A stretch of DNA of 5,318 nucleotides from Actinomycetes bacterium (GTDB taxonomy: Bacteria > Actinomycetota > Acidimicrobiia > Acidimicrobiales > Palsa-688): the NCBI GenBank assembly GCA_021815935.1, contig JAKAZH010000137.1, forward strand, positions 1-5,318, read 5' to 3'. The first letter of the stretch is position 1. Every line of letters begins with the position of its first letter. Under the pieces are notes generated by a model. The model saw nothing but the letters and a program-made list of their open reading frames with translations, did no database searches and was not told the origin of the DNA. Positions 1 to 5,310 of this stretch are shown piece after piece. A program made the translations under genes and the position numbers.

Positions 1-468
1 GACGATCAGGCCGCCTTTGACCACTTCGATGACAGGTCCGGACACGACGCCGTCACGCTCTTTGACATCCTCGATTGTGCCCCAAGCCCTCTCGTACTGC
101 GCCCGCTTCTTGGAGAGGATGAGGCGCCCCTCCTTGTCCTCTTTCTGCAGGACGAGCGCTTCGATCTTCTCGCCCATGGTGACGACCTCGCTCGGGTCGA
201 CGTCGTGGCGGATGGACAGCTCGCGGGCGGGGATGACCCCCTCCGACTTGAAGCCGATGTCGAGGAGCACCTCGTCCTTGTCCACCTTGACAACGGTGCC
301 TTTGACGATGTCGCCATCTTCGAACTCCACGATCGTGCCGGCGATGGCGTCGGCGAGCGACGTTCCGTCCAGGTCGTCGGCGACGATCTGGCGGGGCGTG
401 TACTCACCCAACTCGTCGAAGGTGCCCATCGGCGAGGAGGTTGTGGCGGTCAAGGAGTCGTCGGACAT
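1..468 (-). CDS. rpsA: 30S ribosomal protein S1 (bS1), N-terminal part, cut by the window edge
   Basis: This reading frame is open from an ATG at 468 to the left edge, giving 156 residues with no stop, so the 3' part of the gene lies outside the window. Residues 1-45 form an acidic, low-complexity N-terminal extension. A first S1 RNA-binding (OB-fold) domain follows at about 51-125, with the typical DGDIVKGTVVKVDKDEVLLD stretch, then GVIPARELS and the conserved LILSKKRAQYERAW. A second S1 repeat begins near 140 (GPVIEVVKGGLIV). S1 binds mRNA on the small ribosomal subunit and helps initiation; actinobacterial forms usually have four S1 domains, so roughly two thirds is probably missing. The ATG at 468 has a weak GAAGG about 11 nt upstream. 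An in-frame ATG at 429 (residue 14) has no Shine-Dalgarno and is less likely. It reads in the same direction as polA and the diiron gene. Identity is very secure. Confidence 0.96.
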   Translation of the reverse strand, partial: MSDDSLTATTSSPMGTFDELGEYTPRQIVADDLDGTSLADAIAGTIVEFEDGDIVKGTVVKVDKDEVLLDIGFKSEGVIPARELSIRHDVDPSEVVTMGEKIEALVLQKEDKEGRLILSKKRAQYERAWGTIEDVKERDGVVSGPVIEVVKGGLIV

Positions 469-585
469 GGAGGTAGAAGCCTTCTTTCGGCCAAAGCAAA
501 TCGTGGGCGGGGGCTACTCCCCCATCCCGTTAGAAGTGCGAGTTTACACCCCGCTGGGGATGGTTTGGCCCCCGCGTCTTCCCGC
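469..585 (-). promoter_or_regulatory. rpsA upstream region with G-rich inverted repeats
   Basis: This gap separates the stop of the diiron gene from the rpsA start. Reading the minus strand it contains a CCCC-AGC-GGGG inverted repeat (549-559) and a GGGGG-AGTAG-CCCCC inverted repeat (509-523). Between them is a -10-like TAAACT (546 to 541) with no convincing -35. The second hairpin would fall in the rpsA 5' leader, about 40 nt before the start codon. Neither hairpin is followed by a T-run, so a terminator for the diiron gene is not supported. A promoter and structured leader for rpsA are plausible but are inferred only from position and short motifs. Confidence 0.3.
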
Positions 586-1707
586 CTAGTTCGCCGCAGC
601 CCGATCCGCCGCAACGGCGTCGTATGACTCGAAGTCCGCGGAGGTGTCGTCGGCGTGCTCGAACTCGAGCAGCCCCGCCTCCTGCCACTGCTTTCTCAGG
701 TAGCCGTCGTTCGCGTCGAGCAGTCCCAGTTTGCGAACGTTGGGGACGAGCTTCGAGAAAAATGCCCGCTGGAACGCCATGAACACACCGTGGCCCATCT
801 CGCCGGCGGCTTGGTGAAGGACCGGCACGACCTCCTCGACGGTGACACCCATACGCTCCCACACCTCCGGCGTGGTCGAGCGAAGCCTGTTACGCATGGT
901 GTTGTCGACCAGGAACTCCTGGCGTTCCTTGAGCTCGGCGGAACTCAAGGAACGGTAGAGCTCCGACAGGCTGACAATACCGAACGCTACGTGACGGGCC
1001 TCGTCAGCCATCACATAACGGAGGAGTTTTGCGAGAAGGGGCTCTGAGGTGCGTCTGAGCAGGTCGCCGAACGCTGCGAGTGCGAGGCTTTCGATGATTA
1101 TCTGCATCCCCAAATAGGCGATGTCCCAGCGGCTGTCCTCCAGCAAACCGAAGATCTGTCCTTGAAGGAACGGTGACATCGGATAGGCGTCGCCCACTTT
1201 TTGATGCAGGTAGCGGGCGAACACCTCCGTGTGGCGGGCTTCGTCCATCGTCTGGGTGGCGGCGTAGTACTTCGCGTCGATCCACGGGACGGTCTCGACA
1301 AGCTTCGCGGCCGTCATCATGGCCCCCTGCTCGCCGTGCATGAATTGGCTCAGCTGCGCTTTGAGCGACTCGATTCGGAGCTGCGTGAACTCCCGTTCGC
1401 CCCAGTTGCGCAGCGGCGAGCCGGGGATCGTCGCCGCCCGGCGCGCCAGCATGATCAACGGAGGCTCCTCGGAGCTCACGCGCGCAGGATCGACGTCTGT
1501 CGACCAGTCGAGGTCGGTCACGCTGTTCCATTGCGACGCCGCCCCCTTGTTGTACAAAGCCTCGAGCTGCGGCCGTTCGCGGTCGTAATTCCATGTGAAA
1601 ATGCGATCCGCGTGGTCGTGGACCACCCGTACCGAGTCGATGGTGGCGACGCCGGCAAAGGACGCCTGCGCCTCGGTACTCGTGGAGTCGTGGACTTCAA
1701 CACCCAT
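586..1707 (-). CDS. Ferritin-like / RNR-R2-like diiron protein, probable oxidase or oxygenase of unknown substrate
   Basis: This is a 373-residue soluble protein with no signal peptide or membrane helix seen. It carries the full six-residue diiron carboxylate set in two matching halves. The first half has Glu126 (GEQGA), then Glu156 and His159 (DEARH). The second has Glu206 (IIIES), then Glu236 and His239 (ADEARH). The 30-residue Glu-to-ExxH spacing in each half fits a four-helix ferritin / ribonucleotide-reductase R2 fold. The N-terminal RPQLEALY and SQWN...DLDW stretch resembles actinobacterial 'ferritin-like domain-containing' proteins. The extra His of AurF-type N-oxygenases, four residues before the last ExxH Glu, is Val here, so AurF function is not supported. 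At 373 residues it is much longer than storage ferritins, which favours an oxidase. The ATG at 1707 is chosen over an in-frame GTG at 1737 because GGGAGA lies 6 nt before it. The gene sits between polA and rpsA. Substrate is unknown. Confidence 0.88.
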   Translation of the reverse strand: MGVEVHDSTSTEAQASFAGVATIDSVRVVHDHADRIFTWNYDRERPQLEALYNKGAASQWNSVTDLDWSTDVDPARVSSEEPPLIMLARRAATIPGSPLRNWGEREFTQLRIESLKAQLSQFMHGEQGAMMTAAKLVETVPWIDAKYYAATQTMDEARHTEVFARYLHQKVGDAYPMSPFLQGQIFGLLEDSRWDIAYLGMQIIIESLALAAFGDLLRRTSEPLLAKLLRYVMADEARHVAFGIVSLSELYRSLSSAELKERQEFLVDNTMRNRLRSTTPEVWERMGVTVEEVVPVLHQAAGEMGHGVFMAFQRAFFSKLVPNVRKLGLLDANDGYLRKQWQEAGLLEFEHADDTSADFESYDAVAADRAAAN

Positions 1708-1713
1708 TGCATT

Positions 1714-1719
1714 TCTCCC
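1714..1719 (-). promoter_or_regulatory. Shine-Dalgarno deciding the diiron-gene start
   Basis: The minus strand reads GGGAGA, then six bases (AATGCA), then the ATG at 1707. This is the clearest ribosome binding site in the window, and it lies inside the ten-codon extension that the upstream GTG at 1737 would add. It therefore supports ATG 1707 as the true start. Confidence 0.7.
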
Positions 1720-1738
1720 GGTCGGACGGTGCGCCACT

Positions 1739-1749
1739 CTGACAGTCAG
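1739..1749. repeat. 11-bp palindrome CTGAC-A-GTCAG upstream of the diiron gene
   Basis: This is a perfect odd palindrome with 5-bp arms around one central base, starting 32 bp before the ATG at 1707. Its right arm, extended to AGTCAG (1744-1749), is also the inverse of CTGACT at 1763-1768, 13 bp away. The latter lies in the first, degenerate copy of the 15-bp tandem repeat. The placement suits an operator near the transcription start or a small 5'-leader hairpin. No factor can be named. Confidence 0.4.
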
Positions 1750-1756
1750 GTCGTAA

Positions 1757-1801
1757 CTTCAGCTGACTCTGTTTCGGCTAACTCTGTTTCGGCTAACTCT
1801 G
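1757..1801. repeat. Three 15-bp tandem repeats upstream of the diiron gene
   Basis: Two adjacent copies of TTTCGGCTAACTCTG (1772-1786 and 1787-1801) are identical. The copy before them (1757-1771, CTTCAGCTGACTCTG) differs at three of fifteen positions. Read on the minus strand, the direction of the diiron gene, each perfect copy contains GTTAGCCGAA. This matches nine of ten bases of the core GTTAGCCTAA of the DtxR/IdeR operator consensus, although the outer operator bases do not match. The array lies 50-94 bp before the ATG at 1707, where an operator or activator site would be expected. A -10-like TATGTT (1809 to 1804) sits directly next to it. The function is inferred; a simple slippage duplication is the alternative. 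Confidence 0.75.
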
Positions 1802-1811
1802 TAAACATACC

Positions 1812-1847
1812 CGTGTGCAGGGCCAACACGCAGTCAGATGCGGCGTG
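1812..1847 (-). terminator. Weak hairpin region just after polA
   Basis: Two overlapping inverted repeats lie 18-55 bp beyond the polA stop codon. CACGC/GCGTG pairs 1827-1831 with 1843-1847, and CGTGT/ACACG pairs 1812-1816 with 1826-1830. The stems are only 5 bp with loops of 9-11 nt. The sequence after them on the minus strand (GGGTATGTTTAC) has only a short T-run. This could be a poor terminator or an alternative-pairing leader of the next gene. Support is limited. Confidence 0.22.
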
Positions 1848-1864
1848 AGCAGCCGGGCGCCCTC

Positions 1865-4561
1865 TCATGCTTTCGCTGACGCCCAGTCGTCTCCCCAGGC
1901 CAGGTTGACCGCTAAAGGCACGTCGAGCTCGGCCGCGCCTGTCATCGCGTCCATCACAACCTCGACCGCTGCGCCCTGCTCGCTCGGGGGAACCTCGAGT
2001 ATCACTTCGTCGTGTACCTGCAACACGAGCTGGCTTTCCATCCGGTTCGACTCCAGGCTGGCGAACAGCCGCACGAGAGCAACCTTGAAGATGTCGGCCG
2101 CGAGACCTTGGATGCCGGCGTTCATCGCTTGGCGCTCACCCGCGGCTCGCACCTGGTAGCGACCTGACTGAAGCTCCGGGATAGGTCGGCGGCGTCCGAA
2201 CAGCGTCTCGGTGTAGCCGCGCTCGCGCGACTCGGCCACGACCTTCTCCATGTACTCCCGTACCGCCGGGAAGGCGTTCCAGTAGGCGGAGAGGATCTCA
2301 GAGGCTTCGTCGACAGAGATGGCCAGACGCTGCGAGAGACCGTACGCTTCCATACCGTAGGCAAGCCCGTAGGACACCATCTTGGCTTTGGATCGCATCG
2401 CGATGGTCACTTGGTCGGAGGCGACACCGTAAATCCTCGACGCCGTGACATTGTGAATGTCAGTTCCTATACGGAATGATTCGATGAGGGCCGGCTCTCC
2501 CGCCAGGTGGGCGATCACTCGGAGCTCCACCTGGTTGTAGTCGGCGACGAGAAAACGCCGTCCCGTCGAAGGCACGAAGCACTTCCTCAGGCGGCGCCCC
2601 TCATCGGTTCGCACGGGTATGTTGTGGAGATTCGGCTGGTCGGAGCTGAGCCGTCCGGTGCGGGCGACCGTCTGGTTGAAAGTGGCGTGGATCCGCCCGT
2701 CGTCGCCGACCTCGCCCAGCAGGGACTCGCCGTAGGTGGAGCGGAGCTTCTCGACCTCCCGGTAGCGAAGCAGCGAGTCGACGATCGGGTGCTGCCCACG
2801 CAGGCGTTCCAGCGTTTGCGCGTCCGTCGAGTACCCCGTCTTCGTCTTCTTCTGGGGAGTCAGGCCGAGTTTGGAGAAAAGGACCTCCCGCAGCTGTGGC
2901 GTCGAGTTGACGACGAAGTCGACGCCAGCCAGGTCCTGGATCTCCCGCTCCAGTCTCCTGACCTCGCCCACCAGCTCCCCTGCAAGGCTGCGCAACTCCC
3001 CTACGTCGACGCGGACGCCGACGAGCTCCATCGCAGCGAGGACCCTCACGAGCGGCCTCTCGACGTCTCGGTAGAGGCTCTGCATACCCCTCGCCTCCAA
3101 GGCGGCTCCCAAAGGAGCGACAAGGGAGGCGACAGCGCTCGCACGTTGACCGGCGACCGCCTTCGGGTCCGGCGCCTCGGCCATCAGGTCAAGTTGGCCG
3201 CCGTCGTTCGGTAGCTCGGCACCCAGATGAACGCCCGCATAGCGCGATGCCAAATCCTCGAGGAGGTATTGATCGCCAGCAGGATCAACGAGGTAAGCGG
3301 CGATCGTCGGGTCCAGCTCCAGATTGGAAAATGTCACTCCCCATGGCGCAAGGGACCGCATCAAAGCTTTCGCATTGTGCGAAGACGCGCGGGCTGCGCC
3401 CGGCCCCAAAAGTCGTGACAAGGCAGCCGACACCTCACCAGACGCGAGGCTTTTACTGTCCACCCACAGCGCCTCGGCCGGCGACGACGGGCCGACCTCG
3501 ACGATTGCCAGGCCGAGCAACAGCGAACGCCCCTCCCTCCCCGACCACGATCCCGACACTGCCAGGTGTGCGCCTGCGTCGCTCCAAGCGGCGAGCTGTG
3601 CCACCAGGTCCGCAGACGATGGTGCCTCACGGATCGACACCTCGGTGCCTTTCAGGGCACTGACGGACTCGCCAGAAGGTGAGCCATCGCCGCCCGTGGC
3701 TTCGACTAGACGATTCCACAGAGTTCGAAACTCGAGAAACTCGAAGAAACGGCGCGCTCCGTCCACGTCCCAGCCTCCGAGGCGCGCCTCAACTGGATCA
3801 ATCGCCACCGGGACATCCCTCACAAGCAGCGTCACGGCAGCATTTGCCCTGACACGACTCTCGGCGCCGGCGAGGCTGTCTCGAAGTTTGGGCGTCAGAT
3901 CCCCGAGATGGGTGTAGATCCCGTCTATGTCCCCATAGGTCGAGATGAGTCGGGCAGCGGTCTTCTCCCCGACCCCGGGAACACCGGCGAGGTTGTCCGA
4001 GGGATCACCGCGAAGCGCTGCGTACTGCGGATAGGCCGCCGGGGTGACACCCGTCCGCTCGAAGATGCCAGCTTCGTCGTAGAGCGCGTAGTCGGAGACA
4101 CCCCGCCTGTTGTAGAGAACCTTCACGTGGGGATCCTCGACGAGCTGGTACGTGTCACGGTCACCGGTCACGACGATCACGTCGTCCCCGCTGCCTGCCG
4201 CGGCCGTCGCGAGCGTGGCGATCACGTCGTCTGCTTCGAAGCCTGGATAGTCGACGATCGGAATTTTCAGCACTTCTACGAGCTGCCGCGCGAGCCCCAT
4301 CTGCTGGCGGAGGATGTCGGGCGTCTCGGCGCGTCCGGCCTTGTAGTCGTCGACCATGTCGTGGCGGAAAGTTCGTTCGGGACGGTCGAAGGTCGCGACA
4401 AGCTGATCAGGGTGGTGATCCTTGACGAGGTTGATCAGCATGGAGGTGAACCCGTAGACGGCGTTGGTCACCTGTCCGGAGGCCGTCGCCATGTCCGTCG
4501 GAAGAGCGAAGAACGCCCGGTACAGCAACGAGTTGCCGTCTAGGAGCATCAAGGTTGGCAT
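1865..4561 (-). CDS. polA: DNA polymerase I (5' nuclease plus polymerase, degenerate proofreading domain)
   Basis: This 898-residue protein fills RNA-primer gaps and repairs DNA. The 5' nuclease domain (about 1-288) keeps its acidic metal ligands: Asp8, Asp59 (FDRPE), Glu109/Asp111/Asp112 (FEADD), Asp134/Asp136 (TGDRD) and Asp186/Asp189 (GDPSDN). A helix-three-turn-helix GVPGVGEKTA follows. The 3'-5' exonuclease-like domain (about 310-485) has lost its catalytic acids: exo motif I reads LAVSGSW. The polymerase domain (about 490-898) is intact: motif A DYNQVELR (Asp674, Glu679), O-helix Arg723, Lys727, Tyr731 and Tyr735, and motif C VHDE (His850, Asp851, Glu852). The length is close to that of the Mycobacterium tuberculosis enzyme. 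The ATG at 4561 is preferred over the GTG at 4567. Neither has a Shine-Dalgarno, but TAGCAT eight bases before the ATG fits a leaderless transcript, and the GTG lies only two bases from that element. The gene is divergent from the DtxR-family gene. Confidence 0.98.
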   Translation of the reverse strand: MPTLMLLDGNSLLYRAFFALPTDMATASGQVTNAVYGFTSMLINLVKDHHPDQLVATFDRPERTFRHDMVDDYKAGRAETPDILRQQMGLARQLVEVLKIPIVDYPGFEADDVIATLATAAAGSGDDVIVVTGDRDTYQLVEDPHVKVLYNRRGVSDYALYDEAGIFERTGVTPAAYPQYAALRGDPSDNLAGVPGVGEKTAARLISTYGDIDGIYTHLGDLTPKLRDSLAGAESRVRANAAVTLLVRDVPVAIDPVEARLGGWDVDGARRFFEFLEFRTLWNRLVEATGGDGSPSGESVSALKGTEVSIREAPSSADLVAQLAAWSDAGAHLAVSGSWSGREGRSLLLGLAIVEVGPSSPAEALWVDSKSLASGEVSAALSRLLGPGAARASSHNAKALMRSLAPWGVTFSNLELDPTIAAYLVDPAGDQYLLEDLASRYAGVHLGAELPNDGGQLDLMAEAPDPKAVAGQRASAVASLVAPLGAALEARGMQSLYRDVERPLVRVLAAMELVGVRVDVGELRSLAGELVGEVRRLEREIQDLAGVDFVVNSTPQLREVLFSKLGLTPQKKTKTGYSTDAQTLERLRGQHPIVDSLLRYREVEKLRSTYGESLLGEVGDDGRIHATFNQTVARTGRLSSDQPNLHNIPVRTDEGRRLRKCFVPSTGRRFLVADYNQVELRVIAHLAGEPALIESFRIGTDIHNVTASRIYGVASDQVTIAMRSKAKMVSYGLAYGMEAYGLSQRLAISVDEASEILSAYWNAFPAVREYMEKVVAESRERGYTETLFGRRRPIPELQSGRYQVRAAGERQAMNAGIQGLAADIFKVALVRLFASLESNRMESQLVLQVHDEVILEVPPSEQGAAVEVVMDAMTGAAELDVPLAVNLAWGDDWASAKA

Positions 4562-4569
4562 CGCCACAG

Positions 4570-4575
4570 ATGCTA
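4570..4575 (-). promoter_or_regulatory. Candidate -10 element for a leaderless polA transcript
   Basis: The minus strand reads TAGCAT, fitting the TAnnnT pattern, followed by eight bases and then ATG at 4561. Transcription would begin at or within about two bases of that start codon. No Shine-Dalgarno is present upstream and no good -35 was found. Leaderless transcripts needing only a -10 are common in actinobacteria. The call rests on position and the lack of a ribosome binding site. Confidence 0.45.
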
Positions 4576-4616
4576 GGAGAACGAAGTGACTGTTCCGCCA
4601 TGGTCGGGGGCGGCGC

Positions 4617-4622
4617 TATCCT
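4617..4622 (+). promoter_or_regulatory. Candidate -10 element for a leaderless repressor transcript
   Basis: TATCCT ends six bases before the GTG at 4629, putting the expected first transcribed base on the start codon itself. In-frame codons upstream contain no ATG, GTG or TTG before a TGA at 4587-4589, so the GTG is effectively the only start, and it has no Shine-Dalgarno. This element lies 42 bp from the opposing polA -10, so the two promoters share one short control region. Confidence 0.5.
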
Positions 4623-4628
4623 CGAAGT

Positions 4629-5288
4629 GTGCCCGAAGGTTTCCACCCGCCTGTCGAGGAATACCTGGAAGCGATCCACGAGCTCGGCGAAGAGGGCATG
4701 GTCATCATCCAGGCGCGCCTCGCCGAGCGGCTCGGCCATTCGGCGCCTGCCATTTCGGAGATGATTCGCCGGCTTCGCGCTGACGGCTACATCGAGACGA
4801 GAGGCCGGGCGCTCGTGCTCACCGACTCGGGGCGATCCGTAGCGGAGAGCGTCGTGCGAAAGCACCGTCTCGCAGAACGACTTCTAACCGACATAATCGG
4901 CCTGCCCTGGGAGAAAGCCCACGTCGAGGCCGGACGGTGGGAGCACGTCATATCCGATGAAGTCGAAGAGCGGATAGTTGCCCTACTCGGTTTTCCGACC
5001 ACGTGCCCGCACGGCAATCCGATACCCGGCGCAGGAGGCCAACCTGCGCCGAGCGTCGCTCTCTCGTCGATGGCGCAGGGGGAGCGAGTTCGGCTCGCCC
5101 GTGTGACCGAGCTCGTCGAGCTGGACGAGAGCATGCTGAGCTATCTGTCCTCACATGGCCTCGTGCCAGGGACGGAGGCTACCGTCGCGACCCGGGCGCC
5201 CGACGGCACGCTCACCTTGGATCTCGGTTCGGCGACGATCGCACTCGGGCCTTCTCTCGCTTCGCAACTCTACGTCACCGCCGCCTGA
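4629..5288 (+). CDS. DtxR/IdeR/MntR-family metal-dependent transcriptional repressor
   Basis: This is a 219-residue three-domain regulator. A winged helix-turn-helix (about 8-68) has recognition helix SAPAISEMIRRL, with Ser38 and Pro40 as in IdeR but Glu44 where IdeR has Gln43. A dimerisation and metal domain follows (about 70-135), including RKHRLAERLL and GRWEHVISDEVEER. An SH3-like domain closes the protein (about 150-219). The family binds Fe(II) or Mn(II) and then represses uptake or metal-handling genes. The ancillary-site residues His79, Glu83, His98 and Glu161 align with IdeR, and Glu164 replaces IdeR Gln175. The primary site keeps Glu105 and His106 but has Gly102 where DtxR/IdeR has Cys102 and MntR has Glu99. 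Glu11 and Glu14 match MntR Asp8 and Glu11 instead of DtxR Met10. Metal choice is therefore unclear, and no symbol is given. CPHGNPIPG (126-134) marks the linker. Start GTG 4629 is the only usable in-frame start. Confidence 0.94.
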   Translation: MPEGFHPPVEEYLEAIHELGEEGMVIIQARLAERLGHSAPAISEMIRRLRADGYIETRGRALVLTDSGRSVAESVVRKHRLAERLLTDIIGLPWEKAHVEAGRWEHVISDEVEERIVALLGFPTTCPHGNPIPGAGGQPAPSVALSSMAQGERVRLARVTELVELDESMLSYLSSHGLVPGTEATVATRAPDGTLTLDLGSATIALGPSLASQLYVTAA

Positions 5289-5310
5289 CAGGGCTCGGTT
5301 AGGCGGCGGT
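5277..5310 (+). terminator. Strong hairpin overlapping the repressor stop codon
   Basis: ACCGCCGCCT (5277-5286) and AGGCGGCGGT (5301-5310) are perfect inverse complements. The stem extends inward by a G-U pair, an A-T pair and a C-G pair to about 13 bp, leaving an eight-base loop (5290-5297). The TGA stop (5286-5288) lies inside the left side. A stem of this GC content is terminator-like, but the eight bases left in the window (TCGCTTAG) are not a T-tract, so intrinsic termination is not proven. It could also act in both directions or protect the transcript 3' end. Confidence 0.5.

Noticed and set aside
17..589. Plus-strand open frame covering the rpsA start
   Set aside because: It is antisense to an unmistakable S1 N-terminus and lacks recognisable domains.
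586..1707. Assignment of the diiron protein to AurF-type p-aminobenzoate N-oxygenase
   Set aside because: The extra histidine ligand of AurF, four residues before the final ExxH Glu, is valine here; only a general ferritin-like / R2-like call is supported.
1708..1737. GTG start at 1737 for the diiron protein (ten extra residues)
   Set aside because: The Shine-Dalgarno GGGAGA lies inside this extension at the right distance from ATG 1707, so the shorter form is favoured.
1757..1801. The tandem repeats as a CRISPR array
   Set aside because: The units are only 15 bp and directly abut with no spacers, and no cas gene is present.
1201..1848. Long plus-strand open frame opposite the diiron gene, ending in a repetitive SVSANSVSAN-like peptide
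   Set aside because: It is antisense to a convincing diiron protein and shows no recognisable domain; the repetitive peptide is only the 15-bp DNA repeat being translated.
2507..3214. Plus-strand open frame of 235 codons inside polA
   Set aside because: It is a shadow of high-GC codon use opposite conserved polymerase motifs, with no protein family features.
3908..4543. Plus-strand open frame of 211 codons opposite the PolA 5' nuclease domain
   Set aside because: It mirrors conserved nuclease codons and shows no recognisable motif of its own.
4586..4783. Small plus-strand frame starting at a GTG preceded by AGGAG
   Set aside because: The ribosome-site match is tempting, but the peptide is a low-complexity Arg/Pro/Ala-rich frame running into the repressor gene out of frame; AGGAG here overlaps the polA -10 on the other strand.
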